A DNA stretch of 64,000 bases from Methylotenera versatilis 7. Its GTDB lineage: Bacteria; Pseudomonadota; Gammaproteobacteria; Burkholderiales; Methylophilaceae. The stretch is taken from the NCBI RefSeq assembly GCF_000799165.1, contig NZ_JUGF01000001.1, positions 434,001-498,000 on the forward strand, given 5' to 3'. Below, piece by piece: positions 1 through 9,365 of this stretch; the stretch's first letter is position 1, and each line of letters starts with the position of its first letter. A model generated the notes under the pieces. The model had not been told where the DNA came from. It worked only from the letters and a program-made list of their open reading frames with translations, and did no database searches. Made by a program: the position numbers and the translations under genes.

Positions 1-117
1 AAAAGTTGTTTTGCTGAGATTTAAATGCGTGATTTAACTACACGCTCTGAAAGAAATTTAAATCAGTTAGAAATTGCCACAAGTGAGCACAATAATAAAA
101 TCCATTTAATTGTTATA

Positions 118-1050
118 TTACTTTAGATTCTCTACGTTATACCCTGCAGCACGCCAAGCATCAATTCCACCGGCAAGCGGCCTTACATTATAATAACCTT
201 TTTTCATCAATGCCTTAGCGATCTTTGCTGCTGTTACCTCATTTGGGCAAGAACAGTAGAGTATGACGGCTTCATTATCATTGGTTTTAAACGTTAACTC
301 GTCTAAGGTTTCCATCGTGATGAATTGAGCGCCCGGAATCCAGCCATCCTCAATAAGATGAGGTGCTCTTGTATCTAAAATAATTGGCGTTTCACCTTTA
401 GCTAAAAGTATATTTAACTCATCCACACTAATGCGAGCCATGCGCAGATCTTTCAGAAATCTTTGCCTTTCCCACCATTTTGACGCGATGAAAACAAGCA
501 GGGCTAATAAGACCAGCAGCATTCCCCATTTGCCCATTTCAACTAAAATGCTCATCAACTCATCAATTGCATTGCTGAACAACGAGCCTAACCATAATGC
601 TGAACCAGCCCATAACGCTGCACCGAGTCCATCCATAATCAGGAAAACGATTAGCTTGGTGCCGGTAGAACCAGCCAGGGCGCTAGAGATCGAGGCGAAT
701 CCAGGAACAAATTTACATATCAGTAAAGCTGGTGGTCCAAATTTCAAGAACAGTGATTGGGATTGAGCAACGCAGGTGTCGGGAGAAAGTGATATTTTAC
801 AAAGCTTGCTCATCACCTTGTTTCCATATTTGCGCCCAGTAAAATACCAAAAGGTATCAGCTATCACGGCAGCTACAACAGCTGTAAGCAATACCACTGG
901 GAAAGAAAACTGCTCAGGGCTAATTAATAAAGCGCCAGCAATTACTAGTGTTGGGTAAGCAGGGATTGGTAACCCCAGTTGCTCTAAAAAAACATTAACA
1001 AATACGATAATTAATCCAAACTGCTGGATTAATTCTGTGATGTAGCTCAT
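118..1050 (-). CDS. DedA-family membrane protein fused to a rhodanese domain
   Basis: The 310-residue product has two parts. Residues 1 to about 200 are hydrophobic and carry DedA/SNARE-associated features (GLPIPAYPTLVIAGAL near the N-terminus, then KFVPGFASISSALAG). After one more membrane segment, residues about 215-305 form a rhodanese domain with a putative catalytic Cys266 in YCSCPNE and a closing GGIDAWRAAGY segment. DedA proteins are inner-membrane proteins linked to lipid carrier transport and membrane homeostasis; rhodanese domains handle sulfane sulfur. The fusion suggests a membrane protein with a cytoplasmic thiol or sulfur-sensing module, but the substrate is unknown. It stands apart from the azoreductase gene upstream by about 50 bases. 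Confidence 0.9.
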   Translation of the reverse strand: MSYITELIQQFGLIIVFVNVFLEQLGLPIPAYPTLVIAGALLISPEQFSFPVVLLTAVVAAVIADTFWYFTGRKYGNKVMSKLCKISLSPDTCVAQSQSLFLKFGPPALLICKFVPGFASISSALAGSTGTKLIVFLIMDGLGAALWAGSALWLGSLFSNAIDELMSILVEMGKWGMLLVLLALLVFIASKWWERQRFLKDLRMARISVDELNILLAKGETPIILDTRAPHLIEDGWIPGAQFITMETLDELTFKTNDNEAVILYCSCPNEVTAAKIAKALMKKGYYNVRPLAGGIDAWRAAGYNVENLK

Positions 1051-1099
1051 AGATAACCATTATTCATTTATAAGATTTGAATCATACTCGATATCATGA

Positions 1100-1732
1100 T
1101 TAGCTCATCCATTCTTTAGCTATGGACTCAAGTTCACTATATGCCCGCTTGAGCGCTTCTTCACGTGCAGTCTGATCAGAAAATTGAAGTGGCTGTGCGT
1201 CTACAAAGTGAGGGTTCTCTACGCCTAAAAAAGCAAAAGGTGAGCGTAGCGCAGGAGTAAGCGCATCCATGCCTGCCCAAGGGCTTAATCCGGGTCTTAA
1301 ATCTGCGCCTCTAGCCGTGATAAAGATTACTTTTTGGCGAGTAAGATTTCCAGATGTTGTGCCATCAGCAAGGAAATTATAAGTAAGGTTAGTCCGCACT
1401 AAGTTATCAATAAATGCTTTAAAACTAGAAGGCATCGAAAAGTTATACATCGGCATAGCAAAAACAAGCATATCTGACATCAATACTCGTGCGCACAAAT
1501 TATCGGAGTATTCCAGAACCTTTTTCATCTCATCGGTTCTTTCTGATGCCGGCGTATAAGTCGCTTTAGCAAAATCACCACTCACATGCGGCGGCGTATC
1601 AATAGACAGGTCAAGATAATCTATTTCCAAATCTGGAATTTGCTTTTTGAGCAAATCAACATAATAAGCGGATAACATTTTCGAGTTTGAAAGCGAGCTT
1701 TTAGGGCTAGCGTCTACATGCATTAATCTCAT
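1100..1732 (-). CDS. azoR: FMN-dependent NADH-azoreductase (AzoR-type)
   Basis: A 210-residue flavodoxin-fold reductase. The start MRLMHVDASPKSS and the segment FAMPMYNFSMPSSFKAFID are typical of AzoR, which binds FMN and uses NADH to reduce quinones and azo compounds two electrons at a time. I place the start at 1732 because an AGGA motif lies nine bases before this ATG; the ATG three codons upstream directly abuts the same motif. It lies between the DedA gene and an exported cupin on the same strand, with short gaps, so co-transcription is possible. A role in protection from quinones fits the nearby NmrA-like reductase, but that is inference. Confidence 0.88.
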   Translation of the reverse strand: MRLMHVDASPKSSLSNSKMLSAYYVDLLKKQIPDLEIDYLDLSIDTPPHVSGDFAKATYTPASERTDEMKKVLEYSDNLCARVLMSDMLVFAMPMYNFSMPSSFKAFIDNLVRTNLTYNFLADGTTSGNLTRQKVIFITARGADLRPGLSPWAGMDALTPALRSPFAFLGVENPHFVDAQPLQFSDQTAREEALKRAYSELESIAKEWMS

Positions 1733-1785
1733 GTTAATCATTCCTTTTAAAACATTTAGCTAAAATATCAAAGAGCATCCTTGAT

Positions 1786-2208
1786 TTATTTTACTGGTAA
1801 TACTGCATCTACACCCTTATTCTTCAAGAGTAAGACTAAAAATTTAGCAGGATTTGTTTTACTGGCATTTCGTCCAATGGTATGGATGTCGTTAGGACCT
1901 TCGTAGAAAGTTTGGCCAGCTTTTAGTGTCACCTCTTTACCCCCTTTTACCCCCATGATTACCGAACCTTCTAACACATATAAGAAACAATGTGCATCAT
2001 GGCGGTGCGGCACTTCAACTTCACCGGGCTTGTAATTAACTGTAATCATTAAAACTTCTTTACCAGGAATATCTGTTAAGTCTTTGATCATCACTGGTGT
2101 CACTTCAGGGCCTTCATGTGGAGCATCGTGTGCATTAACCGCAGTGGTGTAGTTGAGTGAGAATACTGCGATGAATAAAGCTTTTTTAATTCGGCTTAAG
2201 TGACTCAT
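1786..2208 (-). CDS. exported cupin-domain protein
   Basis: A 140-residue protein with a signal peptide (MSHLSRIKKALFIAVFSLNY, cleavage likely after VNAHD) followed by one cupin barrel. The metal-binding cupin motif is visible as PHRHDAHCFLYVLEG with the second half GQTFYEGPNDIHTIG. This family includes periplasmic cupins with no known reaction. The start at 2208 is chosen because AAGGA lies about ten bases upstream; the reading frame extends seven codons further to a TTG without a ribosome site. It precedes the azoreductase gene on the same strand. Function in the periplasm is not predictable beyond binding of a metal and small ligand. Confidence 0.85.
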   Translation of the reverse strand: MSHLSRIKKALFIAVFSLNYTTAVNAHDAPHEGPEVTPVMIKDLTDIPGKEVLMITVNYKPGEVEVPHRHDAHCFLYVLEGSVIMGVKGGKEVTLKAGQTFYEGPNDIHTIGRNASKTNPAKFLVLLLKNKGVDAVLPVK

Positions 2209-2311
2209 GGATATGTTTTCCTTTTTCAAATAATTAACCGTATTTAAGTAGCAAGTTAATTCTTGCCATTATGCAAATACGGTTAAGTTGGGCTGATATG
2301 GCCTGAGTTTA

Positions 2312-3073
2312 TTAGGCGAGCGAAACTGATTGTTGAAGCCAATCTGCATAGCGGATCTGACCTATGCGAGGGTTCAACCCGGGAGTAAGTGATGCGTCAT
2401 CAATCACTAACATGCCAAAATAAGGCGCATTATCATCAGTGATGACTTTACGTTTGTCTGAGTGCGTGTCTAAAACTTTTTGTATCAGTTTGTCCAACCC
2501 GATTTTTTCTGGCCCTGCAACTTCAACGATGTCATTTTTAGGGTTTTCAATCGCAATGTCAGCCAGTGCTTTTGAAACATCCGCTGCTGCCACAGGTTGT
2601 AAAGTGGCTGAACTCAAACGCACAGTTTCACCATCCGTACTTGCTTGGGCAATGCCCATCATAAACTCGTAAAACTGGGTTGCGCGCAATATCGTATACG
2701 GCAGTTTGGATGCCTTAATTAAATTTTCTTGCAGCAATTTTGCCTTAAAATAGCCACCTGCCTGCAAACGTTCTGTGCCAACAACTGATAGCGCGATATA
2801 ATGTTTAATATTGGCTTTTGTAGCTGCGGCAATAAGATTGTTGGTCGACGACTCAAAGAAACTTAACACGGCAATATCTTCAAATGAGGGTGAATTCATG
2901 ACGTCAATCACCACATCCGCGCCTATCAGTGCGTTGTCAAGACCTTCCCCTGTGACAGCATTAATACCTTGACTTGGTGAGGCTGAAACGGTTTCATGAC
3001 CTTGCCCATTAAGAATTTTAATAAGCTTCGATCCAATCAGGCCGCTACCACCAAAAATTACCGTCTTCATCAT
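2312..3073 (-). CDS. NmrA-like NAD(P)-binding reductase (atypical SDR)
   Basis: The 253-residue protein opens with a Rossmann dinucleotide motif GGSGLIGSKLIKIL and has the NmrA/atypical-SDR pattern: a conserved VIDVMNSPSFED strand, ALSVVGTER, and an ILRATQFYEFM segment. Such proteins act as quinone reductases or redox sensors that bind NADP(H). A strong AGGAGA ribosome site lies six bases before tandem ATG codons. It is transcribed away from a MocR-type regulator gene, with 181 bases between the two, so the regulator may control it. Substrate unknown. Confidence 0.87.
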   Translation of the reverse strand: MMKTVIFGGSGLIGSKLIKILNGQGHETVSASPSQGINAVTGEGLDNALIGADVVIDVMNSPSFEDIAVLSFFESSTNNLIAAATKANIKHYIALSVVGTERLQAGGYFKAKLLQENLIKASKLPYTILRATQFYEFMMGIAQASTDGETVRLSSATLQPVAAADVSKALADIAIENPKNDIVEVAGPEKIGLDKLIQKVLDTHSDKRKVITDDNAPYFGMLVIDDASLTPGLNPRIGQIRYADWLQQSVSLA

Positions 3074-3254
3074 ATGTCTCCTAAGTTGAACTATTAAGTA
3101 AGTTGAATCTTCAAACCAATCAATTGACCGGGGTTAGTAAGTTGCTATGCTATTGAAGTGATTGACGAATATGTAGAGCCATATTTCATCCAAATGAATA
3201 GTCCATGTTGTCGTCTGGCTACTAAAGCTACATTTTTAATTTAAAATATACCCA

Positions 3255-4673
3255 ATGAAACTCTACGAACAGCTTGCCGATTCTATTGCTCAGTCGATTC
3301 AAGAAGGGGTTCTTTGTCGTGGGGATAAACTTCCGTCTGTCAGGCAGGCAAGCGCCAGTAGAAACGTCAGCCCATCAACCGTTTTTCAAGCATATTATCT
3401 GCTTGAAGCCAGAGGCTTAATTAGCGCTCGCGAACGATCAGGTTATTTTGTTTCGGGTGGGGCAACTGGCATGCCAACTTCGCCTGAGCCGATTGCTCAG
3501 ATGAATGAAGAGCTGACGCAGGTAGATGTAAGTGAACTTGTATTTGAGGTGCTTGAGTCGATTAGGGTCAAGAATGTCATTCCACTTGGGTCGGCTTTTC
3601 CTAGTCCCTTGTTGTTTCCTTTGAGTAACTTGGCGCGAACAATGGCTTCCAGTGTGCAAATGATGGACCCTTGGAGCAGTGTGGATAATCTAAGTCCAGG
3701 CGACGCAAATCTTCGGCGCCAGATTGCATTACGTTACATGATCGACGGATTGCATGTTGCCGCAGACGAAATCATTATTACCAACGGTGCGCTAGAGGCG
3801 CTAAATCTTTGCTTGATGGCGGTTGCCCGACCTGGCGACACGATACTGATTGAATCGCCCACTTTTTATGCGGCACTGCAATCCATTGAAAGAGTTGGAC
3901 TGCGTGCAGTTGAGGTGCCTAGCCATCCTAGAGATGGCATCGATCTAAATGCGATGGAGTTGGCTTTAGAGCGCCATAAACCCAAGGCCTGCTGGCTGAT
4001 GACAAACTTCCAAAATCCATTAGGCAGTTTGCTTTCAGATGAAAAGAAGAAGGCGTTGGTAGCCTTGTTAACTAAATATCAAGTGCCATTGATAGAAGAC
4101 GATGTATACGGCGAGCTATATTTCGGAGATAAGCGACCCACACCAGCAAAAGCTTTTGATACCGAAGGTTTGGTCATGCATTGTTCGTCATTCTCAAAAT
4201 GCCTTGCGCCGGGTTATCGCGTAGGCTGGGTCGCGACTGGTCGCTATTCAAAAGCAATAGAACGTTTAAAATTAACGACGACTTTATCTGCATCGGCGCC
4301 TGCACAAGTGGCTTTGGCGCAATACCTGCAAAAAGGTGGTTATGACAAACATCTTCGTAGTTTGCGACATACGCTTTTGGTTAATCAAATTAAATTTACT
4401 GAAGCAATTGAGCGTTATTTTCCTGATGGCACCCGATTAACAGTTCCACAGGGAGGCTATTTTTTATGGGTGAAACTGCCTGATGGTGTGAACGCCTTAG
4501 AGGTTCAACGTATTGCACTTGCAAATGGAATTAGCATCGCCCCTGGGCCTATTTTTTCTGCCCAGAAAGGATTTACAGACTATGTCAGATTAAATTATGG
4601 GCATATCTGGGATGCGCGTATTGAAGCGTCTTTATCTACTCTGGGATCTATAGCCCGTGATTTAACACCATAA
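3255..4673 (+). CDS. MocR/PdxR-type regulator (GntR HTH plus aminotransferase domain)
   Basis: The 472-residue protein has an N-terminal GntR winged helix (residues about 1-70, KLPSVRQASASRNVSPSTVFQ region) joined to a fold-type I aminotransferase domain. The PLP lysine sits in the segment SSFSKCLAPGYRVGW; NPLGSLLSDEKKK and the EDDVYGELYF strand are also typical. MocR proteins use PLP or an amino-acid adduct as effector and usually control a divergent neighbour. Here the neighbour is the NmrA-like reductase on the other strand. YdcR-like proteins are the nearest relatives I recognise. Which metabolite it senses cannot be told from the sequence. Confidence 0.9.
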   Translation: MKLYEQLADSIAQSIQEGVLCRGDKLPSVRQASASRNVSPSTVFQAYYLLEARGLISARERSGYFVSGGATGMPTSPEPIAQMNEELTQVDVSELVFEVLESIRVKNVIPLGSAFPSPLLFPLSNLARTMASSVQMMDPWSSVDNLSPGDANLRRQIALRYMIDGLHVAADEIIITNGALEALNLCLMAVARPGDTILIESPTFYAALQSIERVGLRAVEVPSHPRDGIDLNAMELALERHKPKACWLMTNFQNPLGSLLSDEKKKALVALLTKYQVPLIEDDVYGELYFGDKRPTPAKAFDTEGLVMHCSSFSKCLAPGYRVGWVATGRYSKAIERLKLTTTLSASAPAQVALAQYLQKGGYDKHLRSLRHTLLVNQIKFTEAIERYFPDGTRLTVPQGGYFLWVKLPDGVNALEVQRIALANGISIAPGPIFSAQKGFTDYVRLNYGHIWDARIEASLSTLGSIARDLTP

Positions 4674-4782
4674 AATCAGTTAAAAACAGCGTTCTATTTC
4701 TAACTGATATGCTTTTTATTCAAGCATCTGATTCTGTTTTTCTTTCATATTAAGCATTAATCTTCGCCATATTGAAATTTGT

Positions 4783-4804
4783 TTGGCAATTTTCGAATTG
4801 TCAA
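4783..4804. promoter_or_regulatory. inverted repeat upstream of sulfite reductase gene
   Basis: TTGGCAATT-TTCG-AATTGTCAA, two 9-base arms with one mismatch, ends 16 bases before the start codon of the sulfite reductase gene. It could be an operator overlapping the leader. It does not match the FNR box spacing. Confidence 0.4.
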
Positions 4805-4820
4805 AAATTAAGGCGACTGA

Positions 4821-6566
4821 ATGTATATCTATGACGAAATCGATCAAAAGTTAGTTGAGCAGCGTGTTGCTCAATTTAAAGGGCAAACACATCGATTTTT
4901 GAATGGAAAATTGAGTGAAGATGAGTTTAGAGTTTTAAGGCTTCAAAACGGACTGTACATTCAACGCCACGCGCCAATGCTGCGTGTCGCTATCCCTTAC
5001 GGAATGCTGGTTTCAAAACAATTGCGCATGCTGGCCTACGTTGCAAGGCGTTGGGACAAAGGGTATGGGCATTTTAGTACTAGACAAAATATCCAGTTCA
5101 ATTGGCCGCGTTTAGAAGACGTGCCCGAAATCCTGGCAAAGCTAGCCACCGTACAAATGCATGCCATTCAGACTAGTGGCAATTGTATCCGCAATACCAC
5201 TACAGACCATTTTGCCGGTGTCGCGCCAGATGAGATCATCAATCCATTGGTATGGTGCGAAATTATCAGGCAGTGGTCTATGCTGCATCCAGAATTTGCA
5301 TTCCTGCCGAGAAAATTCAAAATTGCAGTGAGTGGGGCATTAACTGATCGGGCTGCTGTCGGTGTGCATGATATCGGTTTGCAGGCAATTGAAGAAAAAG
5401 GAGTTTTAGGTTTTAGCGTTTGGGTGGGTGGTGGTTTAGGCAGAACGCCTATCGTGGGTAAGCTCATCAAGCCATTCGTTGCATGGCACGATTTATTAAC
5501 TTATTTACAGGCCACGCTGCGTGTTTACAATCTGCATGGTCGAAGAGATAACAAATATAAAGCACGTATCAAAATACTGGTTAAGGACTTAACCCCGGAG
5601 GTTTTTGCAAATCAAGTGGATGAGCAGTGGCAGTTGATTAAAGATGGTCCAGACAAAGTGACTGAAGAGTATGTTGAGTATGTGTCCAATCGGTTCGAGT
5701 GGCCAAAATATGACCTGACATTATCCGAAAATGAAAACGATGTCATTGTTAAGAGCACAGAAAATCCTAAATTTGAAAGATGGCTGCGTACCAATGTGCA
5801 CGGCCACAAAGTTAAGGGGTATGCATCTGTAACGGTCTCGCTGAAAGCGAGCGGCATTCCTCCGGGAGATATCACAGCAGATCAGATGGATGCGTTAGCG
5901 GATATGTCCGATAAGTACGGTTTCGGTGAGTTACGTGTGTCTCATGAGCAAAATTTAATATTGGCTGATGCGCGAAGGAACAGTCTTTATTCTTTATGGC
6001 TGGAATTGGATATGCTTAATCTGGCGACTCCAAATATTGGCTTGATTACTAATATCATCTCATGCCCTGGCGGTGATTACTGCAGCTTAGCCAATGCTGT
6101 ATCGATACCTGTCGCTGCCGCTATACAGCAACGATTCGATGATCTTGATTTTGTGTATGAAATCGGTGAGCTTGATCTTAATTTGTCAGGATGTGTTAAC
6201 GCCTGCGGTCATCATCATGTTGGGCATATTGGCATTCTTGGCGTCGATAAAGCGGGCGAGGAGTGGTATCAAATTACGATTGGCGGCAGACAGAATGGAG
6301 CCAGTAGTAGTCAGGGCGCCATTCCAGCTTTGATACGTGGTGGCGGTGCCGCAATTGGGCGTGTCATAGGACCCTCTTTTGCTCGCGAACAAATACCAGA
6401 TGTCATTTATCGACTTATTCAGACTTATTTAAGGCTGCGTGATAGCGATGCAGAGCGATTCATTGATGTTGTTGAAAGGCTTGGTATAGAACCTTTCAAG
6501 CATGATGTTTATTCAGATCCATTATTAGCAAAATCTACAGTAAGTATGGCGGTTTTAGATGCTTAA
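4821..6566 (+). CDS. siroheme-[4Fe-4S] nitrite/sulfite reductase
   Basis: A 581-residue protein with the two-fold repeated ferredoxin-like and siroheme domains of assimilatory sulfite/nitrite reductases. GHFSTRQNIQFNW and RNTTTDHFAGV belong to the first half; the four cysteines that bridge the cluster to siroheme are in CPGGDYCSLANA and GCVNACGHHHVGH in the second. It reduces sulfite to sulfide with six electrons in the cytoplasm. The following gene overlaps it by eight bases and encodes a DUF934 protein, a combination known from sulfur-assimilation clusters, so sulfite rather than nitrite is the likely substrate. No flavoprotein subunit is visible nearby; electrons may come from ferredoxin. 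Confidence 0.92.
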   Translation: MYIYDEIDQKLVEQRVAQFKGQTHRFLNGKLSEDEFRVLRLQNGLYIQRHAPMLRVAIPYGMLVSKQLRMLAYVARRWDKGYGHFSTRQNIQFNWPRLEDVPEILAKLATVQMHAIQTSGNCIRNTTTDHFAGVAPDEIINPLVWCEIIRQWSMLHPEFAFLPRKFKIAVSGALTDRAAVGVHDIGLQAIEEKGVLGFSVWVGGGLGRTPIVGKLIKPFVAWHDLLTYLQATLRVYNLHGRRDNKYKARIKILVKDLTPEVFANQVDEQWQLIKDGPDKVTEEYVEYVSNRFEWPKYDLTLSENENDVIVKSTENPKFERWLRTNVHGHKVKGYASVTVSLKASGIPPGDITADQMDALADMSDKYGFGELRVSHEQNLILADARRNSLYSLWLELDMLNLATPNIGLITNIISCPGGDYCSLANAVSIPVAAAIQQRFDDLDFVYEIGELDLNLSGCVNACGHHHVGHIGILGVDKAGEEWYQITIGGRQNGASSSQGAIPALIRGGGAAIGRVIGPSFAREQIPDVIYRLIQTYLRLRDSDAERFIDVVERLGIEPFKHDVYSDPLLAKSTVSMAVLDA

Positions 6567-7074
6567 TAATTCTTTAAGGCTTATTAGGAATGGGCGGCTG
6601 GAAATCGATGTTTGGCGTCTGTTTGATGCGGATCCAGCCATATTGCCGCCTGATGAAAACTATTGGATGGTTAAGCTGGAAACATGGAAAAATCATCGTG
6701 AGCAATTAAGTCTACGAAAATTTCCAGTGGCGATATTAGTACCTTCAGATGCAGATTCCACAGACATTCTTTTTAAATGTGACAGTAGTGCTAACTTAGA
6801 AAAAATTGCACTCATTGCGATTGATTTCCCCACTTACACCGATGGGCGGGGTTTCTCACTCGCTCAAATATTGAGAAAACAATATGGATGGAATGGCGAA
6901 TTAAGAGCCATGGGAGACGTACTTATTGATATAATCCACTATTTGGCAAGATGCGGTTTTGACAGCTTTTTAATTAAAGAGGGTCATGACGCAGAGTTAG
7001 CGTTAGAAGCATTCGAAACTTTCACTGTGCATTATCAAAGATCTTATCCTCAGCCAACAAAAGCAACCACTTAA
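6559..7074 (+). CDS. DUF934 protein, sulfite reduction partner
   Basis: The 171-residue product has the features of DUF934 proteins (FPTYTDGRGFSLAQILR, GELRAMGDVLID, CGFDSFLI). Genes of this family sit directly after CysI-like reductases in many proteobacteria and are thought to support sulfite reduction, but the biochemical role is unproven. Here the start overlaps the reductase stop by eight bases, which points to translational coupling. The next gene, ccoN, begins 45 bases later on the same strand, so read-through into the oxidase operon is possible. Confidence 0.87.
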   Translation: MLNNSLRLIRNGRLEIDVWRLFDADPAILPPDENYWMVKLETWKNHREQLSLRKFPVAILVPSDADSTDILFKCDSSANLEKIALIAIDFPTYTDGRGFSLAQILRKQYGWNGELRAMGDVLIDIIHYLARCGFDSFLIKEGHDAELALEAFETFTVHYQRSYPQPTKATT

Positions 7075-7118
7075 CAATTTGAATTTTTTATTTTAGTATT
7101 AATCAAGGACTTTTAATC

Positions 7119-8555
7119 ATGAGTGCTAATAATGTCAGTCATCAATTCTATGATGACTATGCTGTCAGAAAATTTACCGTGATGGCGGTGATTTGGGGCG
7201 TGGTAGGTATGCTAATGGGGGCGGTTATTGCCTCACAGCTCGCCTTTCCTGAACTGAATCTTGGCATTTCCTGGACTAGTTTCGGGCGTTTACGTCCGGT
7301 GCATACCAATTTAGTCATATTTGCTTTTGGTGGCTGTGCTTTATTTGCTACCTCTTTGTATGTCGTACAGCGTACTTGTCAGACAACACTTCAATTTCCA
7401 CAATTATCGCGTTACATGTTTTGGGGTTATCAAGCGGTTATTGTGGCAGCACTTATCTCTTTGCCTTTGGGATACACCTCTGGTAAAGAGTATGCTGAGT
7501 TTGAATGGCCAATTGATCTATTGCTGCTAGTAGTATGGGTCATGTATATATTCGTGTTCTTCGGCACGATTGCTGCCAGAAAAGTGAAGCACATTTATGT
7601 TGCTAATTGGTTCTATGGTGCATTTATCGTGGTAGTGGCTATATTGCACGTTGTGAACAGTATGGCAATACCTGCTGATTGGATGAAGTCTTACTCAATC
7701 TATGCTGGCGTGCAAGATGCCATGATTCAATGGTGGTACGGCCACAACGTGGTTGGTTTTATTCTGACTGCAGGCTTTTTGGGCATGATGTATTACTTTG
7801 TACCTAAACAAGTTGGACGTCCTGTCTATTCATATCGCCTTTCAATCGTACACTTTTGGGGTTTGATCTTTACTTATATGTGGGCGGGCTCACATCATTT
7901 GCATTACACAGCGTTACCAGATTGGACACAGTCCGTAGGTATGGTGTTGTCACTGATTTTATTAGCACCAAGCTGGGGCGGCATGATCAACGGCATGATG
8001 ACGATGTCTGGTGCATGGCACAAATTACGTGACGACCCAATTCTGCGTTTCCTGATTGTATCTTTGTCGTTCTACGGTATGAGTACGTTTGAAGGTCCGA
8101 TGATGGCGATTAAGACTGTTAACTCTCTTTCACATTACACCGATTGGACTATTGGTCATGTGCATTCTGGCGCTTTGGGCTGGGTAGGGTTCATTGCAAT
8201 GGGTTCACTCTATTATTTGATTCCACGTTTATATGGTCAAAAACAAATGTACAGCATTAAGGCCATTGAAATCCATTTCTGGTTAGCCACGATAGGTGTC
8301 GTGATTTACATCACTGCCATGTGGGTGTCTGGTGTCACGCAAGGTTTAATGTGGCGTGCGATGAATGATGACGGAACATTGGCTTATACCTTTGTTGAGT
8401 CGGTTAAAGCTTCACATCCTTATTATGTCATTCGCTTATTTGGCGGCGCACTTTACTTAACCGGCATGGTAATCATGTTATGGAATACATTTAAAACGGT
8501 ATCTATGGGGCAGGCTACACGTGCTGCGATTCCATCAAAACTTGTACACGCTTGA
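7119..8555 (+). CDS. ccoN: cbb3-type cytochrome c oxidase catalytic subunit I
   Basis: A 478-residue polytopic membrane protein, normal length for CcoN. Visible metal ligands: His62 in RPVHTN (low-spin heme b), His209 in [10 protein letters not shown] and His259/His260 in [15 protein letters not shown] (copper B), and His347/His349 in [12 protein letters not shown] (heme ligands). Tyr253 corresponds to the active-site tyrosine of the C family. The enzyme reduces oxygen to water with high affinity and pumps protons. It heads a run in the order N-O-Q-P-G-H-(TauE-like)-I-S. No FNR/ANR box was found in the 44-base gap upstream, so expression may start within or before the sulfite reductase genes. 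Confidence 0.97.
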   Translation: MSANNVSHQFYDDYAVRKFTVMAVIWGVVGMLMGAVIASQLAFPELNLGISWTSFGRLRPVHTNLVIFAFGGCALFATSLYVVQRTCQTTLQFPQLSRYMFWGYQAVIVAALISLPLGYTSGKEYAEFEWPIDLLLLVVWVMYIFVFFGTIAARKVKHIYVANWFYGAFIVVVAILHVVNSMAIPADWMKSYSIYAGVQDAMIQWWYGHNVVGFILTAGFLGMMYYFVPKQVGRPVYSYRLSIVHFWGLIFTYMWAGSHHLHYTALPDWTQSVGMVLSLILLAPSWGGMINGMMTMSGAWHKLRDDPILRFLIVSLSFYGMSTFEGPMMAIKTVNSLSHYTDWTIGHVHSGALGWVGFIAMGSLYYLIPRLYGQKQMYSIKAIEIHFWLATIGVVIYITAMWVSGVTQGLMWRAMNDDGTLAYTFVESVKASHPYYVIRLFGGALYLTGMVIMLWNTFKTVSMGQATRAAIPSKLVHA

Positions 8556-8565
8556 GAGAACGAAA

Positions 8566-9198
8566 ATGAGTATAGAAAAAGATAAGAAAGAAGAAGGTTT
8601 TACGCACGAAACCATTGAAACAAACAGCTTTTTGATGGTGGTGTTGATTCTTTGTGTTGTGTCGTTTGGTGGTTTAGTAGAGATTGTGCCACTGTTTTTT
8701 CAAAAATCGACAACACAGCCAATTGCTGGCCTTAAGCCTTATAACCCGCTGCAATTAGCGGGGCGCGATATTTACGTGCGTGAAGGCTGTTATAACTGCC
8801 ACTCGCAAATGATTCGACCATTCAAGGCAGAAACATTGCGTTATGGTCACTATTCGGTTGCGGGCGAATTTGTTTATGACCATCCATTTCAATGGGGTAG
8901 TAAACGTACTGGCCCGGATTTACAACGCGTTGGAAAAAGATACACGGATGAATGGCACCGTATTCATCTCATCAATCCACGTGATTTAGTGCCTGAGTCA
9001 GTTATGCCTGCATATCCTTGGTTAGAAGAAAATAAAGTGGATGCTAAGAGTTTGCCCAACCATATGCGAGCATTAAGAGTTGCAGGCGTTCCGTATACAG
9101 ATGAAGAGATTGCAAACGCGACCAGTGAAGTGGAAGGCAAAACAGAAATGGAAGCGATGATTGCTTATCTACAAATCCTTGGTACAAGTTTGAAATAG
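8566..9198 (+). CDS. ccoO: cbb3 oxidase mono-heme cytochrome c subunit
   Basis: A 210-residue membrane-anchored cytochrome c. One transmembrane helix near residues 17-38 is followed by a periplasmic domain with a heme attachment motif CYNCH and the family signature SQMIRP; the axial methionine is probably in SVMPAYPW. It passes electrons from CcoP to CcoN. I choose the ATG at 8566, which has GAGAGAA just upstream; a GTG 15 codons earlier lies inside ccoN and adds a stretch unlike other CcoO proteins. Confidence 0.95.
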   Translation: MSIEKDKKEEGFTHETIETNSFLMVVLILCVVSFGGLVEIVPLFFQKSTTQPIAGLKPYNPLQLAGRDIYVREGCYNCHSQMIRPFKAETLRYGHYSVAGEFVYDHPFQWGSKRTGPDLQRVGKRYTDEWHRIHLINPRDLVPESVMPAYPWLEENKVDAKSLPNHMRALRVAGVPYTDEEIANATSEVEGKTEMEAMIAYLQILGTSLK

Positions 9199-9221
9199 CT
9201 GGAATAGTTAACTAGGTGAAC

Positions 9222-9362
9222 ATGATGAATATTACAGATTTAAGAATAGTGGCAACAGTCGCATGTTTTGTCGCATTCATTGGTATTTGGATATGGGCTT
9301 GGTCTAAACGCCATAAGAATAATTTTAATGAAGCGGCGAATTTGCCGTTTGAAGGGGAATAA
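9222..9362 (+). CDS. ccoQ: cbb3 oxidase small subunit CcoQ/FixQ
   Basis: A 46-residue protein between ccoO and ccoP. One hydrophobic helix (VATVACFVAFIGIWIWAW) is followed by a basic stretch and an acidic tail ending NEAANLPFEGE, which matches the usual CcoQ tail pattern (AA-LPF followed by acidic residues). CcoQ stabilises the oxidase complex and is not catalytic. The start has tandem ATG codons after an AGGTGAAC ribosome site. The gene stops three bases before the GTG of ccoP. Confidence 0.93.
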   Translation: MMNITDLRIVATVACFVAFIGIWIWAWSKRHKNNFNEAANLPFEGE

Positions 9363-9365
9363 GAA

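Noticed and set aside
7075-7118. FNR/ANR box before ccoN
   Set aside because: Only a half-site-like ATCAA is present; no TTGAT-N4-ATCAA pattern was found.
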